From Prochilodus magdalenae (lineage: Eukaryota > Chordata > Actinopteri > Characiformes > Prochilodontidae), in the NCBI GenBank assembly GCA_024036415.1, contig JAMWET010001195.1, forward strand, positions 112,501 through 176,500: a stretch of 64,000 nt of DNA, written 5' to 3'. Shown here piece by piece: positions 1 to 12,014 of this stretch (position 1 is its first letter; the number at the start of each line of letters is the position of its first letter). The position numbers and the translations under genes are program-made. The notes below the pieces were generated by a model. That model saw only the letters and a list, made by a program, of their open reading frames with translations. It had not been told where the DNA came from and made no database searches.

Positions 1-103
1 ATTCATGTTCCAGACAGTAGGGGGCAACAGATCACCAGAAAGTTGCGGTGTCCACCGCTAGGCTAAGAAACAAGGAAACTAATTCTGTTTACACTCAACA
101 TTA

Positions 104-541
104 AAAGAACAGCCGCACCCAGAAGGAGGTGTGGGAGTGCGGTGCTGTTGGGAAGGAAGATAAAGGTGACCAGGATCAATAACTGATGATAAATTTAGAC
201 TGATGTGATCAATATTTATTGAGCTACACATACAGAAGTCTGTCTCTCGGTATGGCGTCGGGCCGCCGTGTTTGCTAACCCAACACGCCAGACGTCTCGG
301 TATGGAGCTGTAGAGGTTCCTAATGGAGTCCTGTGATAATCCAGCCCATGCAGCTTGAACATCCTCACACAGTTCCTGCAGATGGTGCGGTAGGGATGGG
401 GGTGGAGGGACACCAGGTCTTCTGGACGTGTGACGACAAACCGTTCATCTTGGTGCTGAACACGGTGCCTCCACACACGGATTCGTTGGTCGTCTCCACC
501 AAGACTAAAGCCGGGCCTCGTCACTGAAGATGACCCGCTGG
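104..541 (-). mobile_element. Tc1-like transposon fragment, copy A
   Basis: Read on the - strand this is the 3' half of a Tc1/mariner-type DNA transposon. One frame shows the region around the second catalytic aspartate (VIFSDE-like, then a WRHRGQH-like segment). A different frame gives the Tc1-type C-terminal tail (the DTIRNLYSSIPR to GGPTPY type). The two parts are in different frames and the central part is missing, so the copy is dead. Copies at 7,527-7,720, 12,015-12,566 and 24,305-25,085 share the same sequence. Terminal inverted repeats could not be delimited by eye. Confidence 0.75.
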
Positions 542-1222
542 AACGTAAACAGAGAGACGTTCTGTGATGTAAGCAGGTGCTAGATTATTTAGAGCCTTAT
601 AGCCCAGCAGCAGAACCTTAAACTCTATTCTAATAGATACAGGCAGCCAGTGCAGCTCTTTCAGAACAGGGGTGATATGAGCTCCGGGTCTGATAGAATC
701 CGAGCTGCTGCGTTCTGTGCGCCATGTGCTCTAGCGTGTCCCGTTCTGACTGGAGCTGCGGCGGCGTGGAGGTTATACCAGCTGCGTCTGGAACGGAGCT
801 TGTATTTGGGTAGATTATGAAGCCTAAGGTGAGGATTTTATTCACAGTGTTGTTGTACAAGAGAAAGGCTTATCCTCCTCCCAGTCGGTTCTGCAGCTCA
901 GCGGCTGTCCTGCGCCTCTGCTTTGAGGAAATCAAGTCGAGACTTGATGGAGCAGAGAGCAGCACACACAAGACGGTTCTGGTGATCATCCAGACACATG
1001 CAGACGCAGTGTTGGCAAACAAACAGGTCTGACAGACGCCGCTGTCTGTGACCGGCGTGGCTTAGAGTCGGTGGTGACGGTGTGGTTAAATGAAAGACAG
1101 TGTTTACAGTCTGGTTACACTCGTTTAAAGGTGCTCATTCCTTTCTTTCTTTTCCTCTGCAGCTGGAAGTTCCAGTCTCTGATGTGTGTTAAGTTTGACC
1201 AGAGCACAGAACTTTAGGAGAA

Positions 1223-2010
1223 AGCTTTCCTGCCTCCCTTCCTTCTTTGCACCTTCTTTTTTTCTTCCTTCCTTCTAGTTTCTCCTCCCTTCCTTCCTGT
1301 CTTCTCCTTTCCTCCATTCCTTCCTTCCTCCTTCCTTCCTTCTTTCCTTTATTCCATAATTCTAGTGTCTCCTTCCTTCCTTCCTTCCTTCCTTCCTTCA
1401 TTCATTCAAGTTTCTCTTTCCTTCCTTCCTTCCTTCCTTATTCCCTTCCTTTTGTCTCTCCTTCACTCCTTCCTTCCTTCCTTCCTTCCGTTTTTCCTTT
1501 ATTCCATCATTCTAGTGTCTCCTTCCTTCCTTCATTCATTCATTCATTCAAGTTTCTCTTTCCTTCCTTCCTTCCTTATTCCCTTCCTTTTGTCTCTCCT
1601 TCCTTCCTTCCTTCTAGTCTCTCCTCCCTTCTTTCCTTCCTTCTTTCCTTTATTCCATCATTCTAGTGTCTCCTTCCTCCCCTTCCTTCCTTCCTTCCTT
1701 CCTCCCTTCCTTTATTCATTCTAGTTTCTCTTTCCTGCCTTCCTTCCTCCCTTCCTTTATTCATTCTAGTTTCTCTTTCCTGCCTTCCTTCCTTCCTTCC
1801 TTCCTTAATTCCCTTCCTTTTGTCTCTCCTTCCTTCCCTACTTCCTTTCTTTCGTCTCTCTTCCCTCCCTTCCTTCCTTTATTCCCTTCCTTCTAGTCTC
1901 TCTTCCCTTCCTTTATTCCCTTCCCTTCATCTATCCATTCTTCCATCCATCCTTCCTTCCTTCTTCCCTGTCTCCTTTTTTCCCCTTCTTTCTGTCCTGC
2001 CCTTCTTCAT
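1223..2010 (+). repeat. TTCC-rich polypyrimidine tract
   Basis: About 790 bp of degenerate (CTTC)n/(CCTT)n with interspersed ATTCATT and TTTATTCC blocks, almost purely pyrimidine on the + strand, which is the sense strand of gnb1l. Several Ser/Phe/Leu/Pro-rich open frames run through it but are by-products of the repeat. Some longer blocks recur inside, for example the segments near 1,340-1,480 and 1,480-1,600, which suggests local segment duplication on top of slippage. Confidence 0.9.
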
Positions 2011-2507
2011 GTCTTCTTTTAAAATCTTCTTTTCCAAATTGTTTTTATTCTGAATAACATCCTTTATTTAAGTTTAAAGTTCCTGGTGATGTTTTTGGCT
2101 GATTCTGACTTTTATAAAGTCCTGTTGAGTTTGTTTGCTGTGGTTTGTTATTCTGAAGCTGACAGTCTGTGGACTAAATTAACAAATGCACCTTTTAAAA
2201 GAACATTTATTGGCTGTTTTTGGTCAAAAAAAAATGATGATGTCTGTGGGTCTTTAAACTGTTTTCATTTTGGGTTTACCATTACAGTGGCAGAATCGCT
2301 CTTGTTGAATTTGAGTGTACATGATCATTTCTCCTTCGTATTATTATTATTATAATTATTATTATTATTATTATTATTATTAAGACCTAGTTTACCATCA
2401 TGTTCCACACCATCAGTTTATTAATACAGTGGAAGTGTAATTCAGCTCAGTAATGTCGCTTGTGTGGAAGCCGCTGTAGGCCTGACTCCTTTTCTCTCCT
2501 CCCGCAG

Positions 2508-2600
2508 ATTAAAGTGATGGAGCTGGACGGTCAGACTCCCGTGTGTTCCTTAATTCCAGACTCCAAACGGGGCATGCTCATGTGCATGAAGATGTGGCAG
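2508..2600 (+). CDS. gnb1l: gnb1l internal coding exon (31 codons)
   Basis: A 93-bp exon in phase 0, flanked by a pyrimidine-rich CAG acceptor and a GTAAGA donor. It encodes a segment beginning IKVMELDGQTPVCSLIP and ending MCMKMWQ. This matches the human GNB1L stretch from VQILEM to MCLRLWQ as I remember it, including the CxL-P core and the terminal Trp-Gln just before the next exon. GNB1L is a WD40 beta-propeller protein related to G-protein beta subunits. It lies in the 22q11 deletion interval in humans and has been linked to PIKK-family kinase stability with the TTT complex. The exon joins in frame to the one at 19,912 with no residues missing relative to human. Confidence 0.92.
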
Positions 2601-3119
2601 GTAAGATCCCAGTTGTCATTTAAATAAGCAGCACAGGCTGATATCAGATCCTGTCCTGCAGTTCCCGATTTTGGAGTGTGTCTGTGAGAATCTGTGCCAG
2701 GCCACACACTCAGGTTGGACGAGAAGGTGTGGCTCACAATCAGCATTCTAGTTCATCCCAAAAGTGTTCAGTTGGTGTATGTTTAGGGCTTTGTGTAGAC
2801 CACTGTGATGGGGAGGGGGCGGGGCCTATGTCCTGCACATGGCACACTTAAATGACTGGCCTTTTTTATTAAAGTTGTTTATAAATTGTGGAGGTTGTGA
2901 TGAGTGTGGGGGGTATGTATTTTGTCAGAGGGTGGAGCAGCAGGCACTGAAAACGTCTGGAAAGTTTTGTTTGTCTGAGCCGCACCGATCTGCATAATTA
3001 GAGCTCTGTAGAGTCATAACAGTTTAAACCCATATAATAAACAGTCAGGTGGATTCTCTACCATAGAATTTAAATCATGTCAGGCCTGAAAATATGAGTG
3101 TCATTAAACCTGCACCATT

Positions 3120-3498
3120 AAAATTAATCATGTGACTCTTTGTTTTTTTAAATATTACAAAAAGTAATTTAAGAAGTCGAGCCTTCCAGTCTGCTTTGGC
3201 TAAAGGTCTCATTGAAGGTTTCAAGTCTTACTCAGTAAAGATAAAAAAAAAAAAAAATCTGAAATTTAACAAATTCTTGTATTTATTTTAGAATTCATTT
3301 GTTCAGTGTATTTTATTTTATTATTATTTATTGTTTTGTTATGTATTATTATTATTATTTGTTTATTTATTTCATTGTCATTATTTTAAATATATTATTC
3401 TATATAAATATATAAACTAAATATAAATATGTATTATTTTATTTAATATAATATAACAATATAAATGACAATTATAGTTACATGTAGTAGTATTGTTG

Positions 3499-3529
<31 letters not shown>

Positions 3530-3780
3530 AAATATATACAGTAAAAGTAATACAATTTAAAATACTGACAAAATACAAAAAGTAAACATATAATAGCAAT
3601 AAATACATAAATCCAATAATAATAATAATAATAATAATAATAATCATACCAATAATGATTATAATAACTAATACATATCTGATATTATTGTATTAAATTA
3701 TTGACCTTTAAACCAAAAAAAATAAAATCATAATACAAAAAATATAAATAATAATGTAATTTAGTTTGATGTTTTTATTT
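3120..3780. repeat. AT-rich region with ATT/AAT microsatellites
   Basis: A strongly A+T-rich stretch with an (ATT)n run near 3,500-3,530 and an (AAT)n run near 3,618-3,645. The two runs are about 100 bp apart and complementary, so they could pair as a hairpin. The Ile- and Asn-rich open frame across it is a by-product of the repeats. Nothing else is recognised here. Confidence 0.75.
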
Positions 3781-3889
3781 TATATCTGTTTATACTAATT
3801 TGAGTTGGTGCGGTTGTTTCGGCTGCTGCATTAGGAGGAATGATTTGTAAGTTCTACCAAAACATTGGACTGTTTTTCCTCGTTGTTGT

Positions 3890-4500
3890 TGTTGCTATCC
3901 TGCAGACTGGCACATAACCGTGCGTATGCAGAGCAGCAGCTCGCTGAGTGATTTACGATACAACCGTGTCCCGGGCCGGGACGCTTTTCCAGTCGCATTC
4001 CCCCAAATTCTGCCCTGTTCCCAGCCCTATAATTACAGTGCCTGGAACCACGGCGGCTCACAGCCATATATCAACCATCGACTCGGCTCTGCATCCAAAA
4101 GCTCGCCCGACCGCCCGCCTGCTCGCCTGCCTGCCTGCCTGCCTGCCCGTGTGTGTGTGTGTGTGTGTTTTGTAAACACCGTCGAGGGTTTTATTTTCCC
4201 TCACCATTGAAAAAAGGAGGCCTGTAATTATTTTCATGCTTAATTAATATCTCTTTGTCTGATATTTATGGCTTTTCCGTTTCTGCCTGTGAACTGAAAA
4301 CGAGTCTCAGGTCATTTGGCAGGTAGAGCGTGCAGTTAATTGGCAAAACCAATCAAAGCAAGCGAGAGCGAGCGTTTGGCTGCAGGCTCCGTGGGTGGCT
4401 CCACCAATAAAGCCGAATTAAAAGGCTGCTCCTGTAATAATGTTTGCTTTGTTTTACCGAGTCGCCCACATTACTTCACGTTTCATGAAGCTGCTTGGCT
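3890..4500. promoter_or_regulatory. Low-repeat intronic island, candidate conserved non-coding element
   Basis: Complex, non-repetitive sequence in an otherwise repeat-laden intron. It carries TAATTA-type homeodomain core sites (CTTAATTAATA near 4,240 and CAGTTAATTGGC near 4,334), a CCAATCA box, and balanced composition apart from a short TG run at 4,148-4,168. Large introns next to developmental genes such as tbx1 often host enhancers. The functional call is inference from composition and context only. Confidence 0.3.
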
Positions 4501-4617
4501 GTGGCCTCATTAATAAGGGTGTGTAGCTCTGCAGTGTGCGGTGGGAGATCAAAGCCCGGAGAAGCAGGTGATGATGAGTTTCTACTGATGACGGGACGTC
4601 TGACAGACCCATCTGTA

Positions 4618-4867
4618 GCTGCCACGGTTGGAGCCAGATACTGTTTAGTCAAATGCTGTGGTCTAGTGGTGCCTGGATAGGTGGATAGAATGGGTGGGTC
4701 TACTGTGGGACCCCCACCCCAGCATGTGTGCGTCCACTCACATGCTGTTATTTGGTTTAGACTGAATGGAGTAGCATTACTGAATCAGGGGGGAGGACTC
4801 TCGAGTTGCCCTGTAAAGCCCGAGGAGTCAGGTTTCGGGCCGGGAGTGTTGGGTCGGGAGTTTTAGA
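4618..4867 (+). repeat. Dispersed repeat, copy 1 of a direct pair
   Basis: About 250 bp starting GCCACGGTTGGAGCCAGA and ending GGGTCGGGAGTTTTAGA. It matches 6,250-6,497 in the same orientation with moderate divergence and small indels. The pair brackets a 1.4-kb segment containing a transposase remnant. The class is unknown to me. Confidence 0.7.
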
Positions 4868-5749
4868 CCAGTCATAGGGTCTTATTCCCAGTTCCTCCTC
4901 CTCCTCCCTCTTCACTCCTTACCAGTCAAGCCCATAGGAGCCCAGAACCCTTTCCCCCTATAGGACGGTGATGAGAGATCGGTTCTGAGATTAGGTCAGT
5001 CTTATTAAAGCGGTCACATGGCATCTTCTATGACTTTACTAAAGGTCAGAATACTGGCAACTTTATTATTTCATTATTCAGTATTTCATTATTTGTTTCT
5101 AGATATAGGGTCAGAATGGGTTCTATGTAATATAGAACATGTTCTCTAAGCTTTAGACCTCATAGACACAAACACAGCCTTTTAAATTAAGCTGGTTTGG
5201 TCTGTTACACCAACCAGTCACATCGCCATTCTGGAATCGAGGTCACATGTCCACAAAAGCACAAACTGTCATGTGACTGCATCAAGGATGGTCAGTATAG
5301 ATCGCTTGGAGACTCCATGAGTCTGAGTGAGGGATAAAGCCGTCCAAGGAACTCACCAGACTGTTTAAAGGGCTGGTGACACATACGCCACCCTGGGTTC
5401 TTATCAACTGGCATGCCCTTCTCCAAGAGGGTCTCCAGCAGTGTAAGCAGCACCAGCGTTAACTCTTCTTCTGCTTCTATTTATATCACTGCTTTGGCGT
5501 TTGCCGCTGAACGTGGTTTCTTGCTGGCCACCTTCACTGTCAAGACCTTCAGTCATGGTTGTGTTTACTGCTCCTTCCATCGGCTTACCCTTCAAGGATC
5601 TAACTGGGAGCAGCACCTTCAACATGATTCGTAAGAGGAGGTTAGAAGACGCCGTCAGGGCAGCAGCTTGGCTTCTTCATCCTCTCATGTTGGATTGATT
5701 CCACTCCTACAGCGCTACAGTGACTCACTATCGCCTCTTCAGGTGCAGA

Positions 5750-6200
5750 GTGGTATTAGAGACTTGCTAACCTCAGTAGATATTGCTGCAACATGATGAC
5801 CTTGACATTCTGTTTTGTTTTTTTGTCCAATAAGATCAGAGTATCCACCTTTTCTGGCCTTCCATCCTGAATGTAGTGTGATAGTAAATTGAAATTGAGA
5901 TGCCGCACAAAGGATTGACGGGCTGGGAGTGTCTTAGTAAGGTCCTGTATCTGGAGGTATGATGCTGACTGCAGTGCGTCCCACAGCTGCCGGAGTGGGC
6001 TTGGAGGAGGATCCATAGGGTGAACACAGCAATCGAGGTGGCCCCATAGATGATCAATTGCGCTCAAGTCTGGGGAGTTAGAGGGCCAAGGTAGTACTTG
6101 CTCTCGGCAAACTCTTCCAACCAATGCCGGACATGTCTAGCCGCGTGACATGTCTTGCTGGAAGATCCCATCCACCCCTGGTAAACTATCAGCATGTAAG
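5750..6200 (-). pseudogene. Tc1/mariner-type DDE transposase remnant
   Basis: On the - strand, around 6,040-6,110, the translation reads LPWPSNSPDLSAIDHLWG, the diagnostic WP-x-x-SPDL-x-x-I-x-x-LW block around the third catalytic acidic residue of Tc1/mariner transposases. Here that position is Asp rather than Glu. Upstream, a different frame carries a CHAARHV segment that resembles the block around the second Asp, so a frameshift separates the motifs. No N-terminal helix-turn-helix region is present. This family is distinct from the copies at 104, 7,527, 12,015 and 24,305. It is inactive. Confidence 0.75.
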
Positions 6201-6249
6201 GGTGTACGTGATCTGCAAGGATGGATTGTGACACCACAGTTTTTACCGA

Positions 6250-6497
6250 ACTGCTACCACGGTTGGAGCCAGATGCTGTGTAGTCAAGTACTGTGGTGTA
6301 GTGGTGTCTGCATAGGTGGGTGGGTCTAGTGTGGGACCCTTACCTCCGTATGTGTGCATTCACTTACTGTTATTTTGTTTAGACTGAATGGAGTAGCACT
6401 ACTAACTCGTCACAGTGGGGTGGTCTGTCGTAAGTTGCCCTGTGTGAGTTGCCCTGTAAATGTTTTGGGCAGGGGGTGTTGGGTCGGGAGTTTCAGA
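6250..6497 (+). repeat. Dispersed repeat, copy 2 of a direct pair
   Basis: Matches 4,618-4,867 in direct orientation: the same CACGGTTGGAGCCAGATRCTG start, a shared TTTAGACTGAATGGAGTAGC block, and a GGGTCGGGAGTTT end. The two copies differ by several indels, so the duplication is not recent. Confidence 0.7.
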
Positions 6498-6879
6498 GCA
6501 TGTCACAGCGCCTTGCGTCATGCACAGTATGGCTGAGTGATTCTTGAGCCATTGAGCCATTCCTGATACAGTTGTAATGTCCACTCCTACCGTAAGAAAC
6601 AAGGAAATTCCCAGACCCTCCTCCTTTCTCCCACTCATACGCCCCAGCATAACCCAAAAATATTACGAATTGCACTTTTAATAACCTCAGAGATTAAGCT
6701 GACCGTTTTCTACCACTTTTTACTGAACCGCTCGTTCATGGTGTTCTTCAATTCGCGGCTATTGAAGCCTGTGGCTGCTGCTTTCTTTCAAAATGACCCT
6801 ATGAAAAATTGTCCTTTGTATTTAATTTTGTTGTTGATTATTGTTATTATTATCATCACTGAATTGTAATTCATCAGCA

Positions 6880-7360
6880 GTTGTTTTCCACATGGATACC
6901 TAATTTCGCCGACTCTGTAACCAGCCCAGGCCTAATTGAGAATTGTACTCTGACCAAAAAACTGAGCGCATACCACGTAAACATTGAGCGCTATGAAGCA
7001 ACGATTGGCATGCCAGTTCCATGCTGTCATCCGAGCGTGACTTTGGCCCTGGAAAACGCTGTGAGAGATTGACAGGGTGTATGTATTAGAGAGACAGAGC
7101 GTGTGAACGTCAGAGGGGCAGGTTTTGCTCAGTACGGGCACCCGCCTCGACCGTCAGTCAATAACGAGGTCTGTCTTGTTATCCTCATGATCCCTGCTGA
7201 TTCTGACAGCTGCTTCTTCATCCTCTGTGATGACGGGGTCCTTATTCTCTCGCAGGCTGTTAGACTTTCAACATGCCTCTTGTCTCGTGTTGGCAGCGCT
7301 GCTGAAAGCGGATTGATTGGAAATGACTGTACGAGGACCGTTCTGGCAAATTAGTTCCAA
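6880..7360. promoter_or_regulatory. Low-repeat intronic island, weak candidate element
   Basis: Complex sequence without visible repeats, including a CCAGGCCTAATTGAGAATTG block. Short open frames exist but lack splice-flanked structure or recognisable protein families. It is flagged only because it contrasts with the surrounding repeat debris. It may equally be old unidentified transposon sequence. Confidence 0.18.
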
Positions 7361-7526
7361 CTACAGCATCCCATGCTAAAGCTGTTAATGGGTTAGTATT
7401 AAGACTATAGATGTTTAAAAGGCTTCAGCTATTTCAACAAGTAATGAGACAACACGGAGCTGAATATATATAAAACCATAAATAATAGTGGGACATTCTA
7501 TCTCACATCTTAACTTTACACTCATC

Positions 7527-7720
7527 GTCCAAAGAAGAGCCGCACCCAGGAGGAGGTGATGATAAGTTTAGACTGATATGATCAATATTTATTGAGCTAC
7601 ACATACAGAAGTCTGTCTCTCAGTATGGCGCCGGGCCGCCTTGTTTGCTAACCCAACACACCAGACGTCTCGGTATGGAGCTGTAGAGGATCCTAATAGT
7701 GTCCTGTGATAATCCATGTG
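7527..7720 (-). mobile_element. Tc1-like transposon fragment, copy B
   Basis: The 3' terminal part of the same element as copy A (104-541), starting with the GAGCCGCACCCAGGAGG terminal block and running through the shared transposase tail. It stops abruptly near 7,720. It also lacks about 60 bp that copies A and C carry between the terminal block and the ATAAATTTAGACTGAT segment. Confidence 0.75.
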
Positions 7721-8009
7721 CCCATATGCCAATAGTGCTGGCACTAACAGGAATCTCATGGAGGGAGTCACTGCTCGCGGAAAGTCTTTTCTAGTATGTT
7801 CTTGTATTTGTGACCTAAACATGAGGCTATCAACTACAACGAAGCTGGATTGGACCCTTAATCCTCAAGTTGGTGACACGAAGCGTACAGCTTTTTTGAT
7901 AATGGCTGAATTACAAGGAGAAGGAGCATGATGAATCTGGAGGGTGCCTTTGTCAAGATAGCACGATTTCCGTTTGAAGTTTTGATGAACCCTCTGTACT
8001 AGCCTGATG

Positions 8010-8112
<103 letters not shown>

Positions 8113-9649
8113 CAGGTAGCTGCACCGTTTATTGTTATCACTGGGAGGTGCGACTCCTGTTGCATAATGCTGATCGGTCATGATTTTCCGATCTGGGCTA
8201 TTTGAGTTAAGTTGGGGAAATTACAGAGATGCTTGGTCCCATATGAATCAGCCAGCCAGGTACACGCCCTCATGGCAGGTTTGGACCTCCTGTGGTCACT
8301 CTAACCCCACTCATGTAGGGCTTAAGAGTATTCATCAGTTTATTCATTTGTTCAAAATCAGACACTCATGGAACTCGGTCTAGTCCGGTCCAGTCCAGTC
8401 CATGTGCCGTGGTACCAACTGCATATATCCAAAACTTACAATTACAACTGATTCCAATTCAGCGTGACTGAGTTAATGTAATCTCACTTTATTAACCAGC
8501 TACTTACATTCATACAACAGTGGCAACAGGACTGCATGACCTCCCATGTCCCACAATGCATCTGTGAGAACCAGTCATGTCTCTGGCCAGGCTCAATGTC
8601 TGCCTTTAAGTAAACAGATTTGTCCACTGTGTGGATGAAGATGCTGCTGTGTCTCTGAGCTTGTTGAGTTATCCATACCTGCTGTATCGCTTGCCAATTA
8701 TTCCGCATGTAAAAATTCCGCAAGTCACTTTGGGACTCATATCATCCTCCCATCCTTCTGTGGTGAAAGGATGAGGTAAAACAAGATCATCTTGTTTTGT
8801 TGTCATGTTGCTGTACCCCAAAATTTGAGCTCCGGATTTGCTGGATTGCTGGTTCTCTTTGTAATTCATGCAAAACAAAATGGAATTTCGGAATACCGTG
8901 GATCGCATTGCTCAAAGGAAAATTACTTTAGTCTAGTCTCCAAACCGACTGGTACTGGGAACACTGCTAGTGATCACCACCAACTAGTCCCCGCCCAAAA
9001 CACTCTTGAATCCCGTTTTTCCAATTCCCACATCAGTAACCCATGTCCAAAGTGGCTGGAAACATGACTGACGTTCCTCGAGAAGAAGGCTCATTCCTCC
9101 TGAATTCAGTGGCATTTTCTCTGCGGGGAATGTTTTCCCTGTTTCCTCTGCATTGGGAAGTTCTGTCTCCCATGGCTAAAGGGAGAAAGTGCCGGGATAT
9201 GGATGTATGTGCTATAACATTTAAGGCTGTCAGCGGCGAGAGAGAGAAGGCTGGCGGTCAGGAGGAAATGTTCCTATACAGATATCCATCTCTCTCAACT
9301 CATCGCCCGGCGAAACCATGACATCACCCTTCAGCAAGCTTCCTGCGATTGGTTCCGTATGTGCAGCCCGCCTCTGACGTTCCAGCTCGGGAATATTGGA
9401 AATGTCCTTCTCTCTCTTTCTTTGGAGTACATCCAATCATGTCTTCCAGAGCCCTTATCTTAGAGCCCTGTTTCTAGAGCCCTATGACGAGGTGTTGGAC
9501 ACTGTGTTTCTAGAGCCTTGGTTCTGGAACCCCATTAATAGAGCCCTGGTTCTAGATTCTTGTGCTATGATTCTGGAGCCCTCATTCCTTGGCCCAGTTC
9601 TAGAGCCCGTTCTTCTGGCTCTTCTCCCTCTCCTCGCTATGTGGTTATG

Positions 9650-10790
9650 CTTCTTTGTTCAATCTTTCTAAGATCATCCAGTCCCACCGTTCTCTTCTTT
9701 TCTCCTCCTTTCCTACCTTCTCTCCTTCATTACATTTCTCTGTATACTTGTCTTCTGAACTGCTTCCTTTTCTTTATCAGTTTTTTCCTGTCCCTCTTTT
9801 CTCAGCTTCTGCCTTCCCTTCTCCTTTTCATCTGTTCTCCTGCTGTCTCATCTCTCCTTCACCCTTTTCTTGTTCTTCCTACCCTTTGCTTCTCTGTCTC
9901 TCTTTAAACTCTTCAGTGTTCTTCTCTTCTCTTCTTTTTCTCTCCTTCTCTTTTACTACATATCTTTCATTCTCAGCACCTTCTCTATCTTCTTGCTTTC
10001 ATTCTTCTCTTGTCTTATCCTCTCTCCTCCACTCCTTCTCCTCTCCTCTGCCCTCCCCCACCTTTCTCTCAACTGTTTGACTTTGTGTCCCACTTCTATT
10101 CCTTTGTTATCCTTCTGTTTATCCCACTCCTCCATTTTTCCAGCTCCTGCCCTTCCTGCTTGTCACCCTTTCTCTTGCTCACTTTTTGCTCCTCCATTCC
10201 TATTCTCCTTTTCTTTTCCTCTCCTCATCCCTTTCTTTTCTCTCTCCTTCTCACTTCACTCCTTTTCTAAGTTTCTCCTCATTTGTCTGTATACCTCTGT
10301 TGCTCTCTTCTCCTCTGCTCCCAGGTTCTGCCCCTCCATCACTCCTTATTTCCATTCTCCTCCTGTCTAATCTCTCTCTCCTCTCCTTCCTTGCATCTCT
10401 CCTTCCCTCTCCACTAATCTTTTCTCTACTTTTCTCTGCCCAGCTTTTGTTCCTTTTCCGTTCTTCTTCTCCTCCTCACCCTTCACTCTTAACCATCCCC
10501 TCATGTTTTGCTCTCCGTCTTCACTTCTACCTTTCTGTTATCTGGCCAACTTCTGTATCCCTCTATCCTGCTCCCTGTCTTTTCTTTTCTTCTCTGCTAT
10601 TTCTCTCCTTTTCTACTGAACTTCTGTCCCATTGGTTTCCTGGTTCCCTCGCTCCTTTGATTTCTCAGCTCCTCTCCTTACCATCTCCTTACCCCCCCCC
10701 AGTGCTGTACTCTCTCCTTCTTGCTCCTCCCCTCTCTTGTCTTCTCCTCCTCTACCCTCTCCTCTGCTCCCCTCTCCTCTCCACACAGAG
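9650..10790 (+). repeat. 1.1-kb pyrimidine-rich tract
   Basis: C/T-rich on the + strand, with few purines, and not a simple short-unit repeat: the sequence is irregular mixtures of CTTCTC, TCCTTT and CTCCTC. Overlapping Ser/Leu/Phe/Pro-rich open frames (the longest 219 codons at 10,186-10,845) are compositional by-products. It is preceded at 9,420-9,650 by a degenerate short repeat with a TTCTAGAGCC-like core. Confidence 0.9.
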
Positions 10791-11490
10791 TAACTGTGAA
10801 GCAGCTGTTGGGATGATGAATCTTGGCCTCCAGCTCGAGCCGTAATCCCACTCAAGTGCTCTTCTGCAGGCCCGGCCATGGAGGATATAATGAATTAGGT
10901 GTCTACCCGGGGTTCCGCGACCTCTGACCTGTGACATCATCAATCAGGGAGCTCCTACACTTAGCTGAAGTGCGCAGGCCAGAGGGCAACAGACGCAAAC
11001 ACTTACCAACTGTCTGTGCGGCTCGCGGATTGATTTCCACTTGTTTTGTTTTTTATGTCATCGTAACGCGGTCCGCTAGGGATATGTTTATACGGGAATC
11101 GTGATTCTGTCTATAATTTGTTTAAGCATTGAGGAAAAAAGAAATATACCGTTCCCCGAGAGGATGACCTTTCAGGGAAAAAAGCGAGAGAGAACGAGAG
11201 AAATGAATCCCCGCGTTCGGGCCTTTGCACATATGGAAGGGATTTTTCATTGCCAGCTTTTGCGGACGGTGGGTACGCTACTTACTACCAACGGACAGAT
11301 GATTTGCTGAGCTTCCACAGCCCTATAGAAGTCAGTACAATGAAGAGGAACCGGGACGACACTGCTGCGACCACTGAGGTGTTAAAACTCAACTACGGTG
11401 TTGACCCTGACAGCTTGTTATCGCTCGATGCGCTGATTCAGGCCATTATGTATTATTATGGATTTAAGCACAGAGTGGGCGGAGCCAGAA
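10790..11490. promoter_or_regulatory. Low-repeat intronic island, candidate conserved element
   Basis: Non-repetitive, balanced-composition sequence directly after the pyrimidine tract, with no recognised transposon and no splice-flanked coding potential. It could be a conserved non-coding element. The evidence is contrast with its surroundings only. Confidence 0.22.
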
Positions 11491-12014
11491 ATTGAGGTTC
11501 CTGTGTAGTCATTTGCAGGAGATGGATGGGCCGCCTTTAGGGGTGGGAGGTATGTGTTTATGTCTCAAAGAAAGATTGAATATTAGCATGTGTTCATACT
11601 TGTGGTGATGGGAATCTTGTTTGGGACCGGACTGAACAAGAAGAGTACTGTAGACGAGTCCGAGCAGCCATGGAAATACGTTCTGTCTATTTATTGTATG
11701 TTGTTTGACAATAACTGTCAGATAAATGCTGTAAAACATTAAACTAAATTAAAATAAACACATATTTATATAAACATATATAAGTTTTTAACACGACAGA
11801 TGCTTTGTAAATGCCATTCGTGTACTTTAAACTTCGTATCTATTGAATTTGCCCTCATTAGTGCATATTTTGGTCTCTACATTCATACCAAAGGTACTGT
11901 ACTGGTATGTTTTTGTTTGCCACGACACAAATTATCGCCACTGCAGCCGCAATGGTACAACGTAAGCTTTTTCATACACTCAATAACAATATTAAACGAG
12001 TAGCTGCGCAAATG

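Larger units (their letters stand above)
1..2507 (+). other. gnb1l: gnb1l intron (3' part) and repeats upstream of first visible exon
   Basis: This stretch precedes the first gnb1l exon I can recognise and should be intronic, because the N-terminal part of the protein must lie further left. It contains a reverse-strand Tc1-like fragment, about 490 bp of unclassified sequence (545-1,035) resembling dispersed fish repeats, a long TTCC tract and a short ATT microsatellite at 2,340-2,383. It ends in a good polypyrimidine tract and CAG acceptor at 2,491-2,507. I see no convincing coding exon in it. Confidence 0.6.

Noticed and set aside
1131..1210. Possible exon after CCTCTGCAG at 1,162 (WKFQSLMCVKFDQ...)
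   Set aside because: The frame closes within about 18 codons at a TAG, there is no donor, and it does not match the GNB1L segment expected before the exon at 2,508.
10186..10845. 219-codon Leu/Ser/Pro-rich frame that looks membrane-like
   Set aside because: Hydrophobic composition results from the pyrimidine-rich tract. Adjacent frames are equally open.
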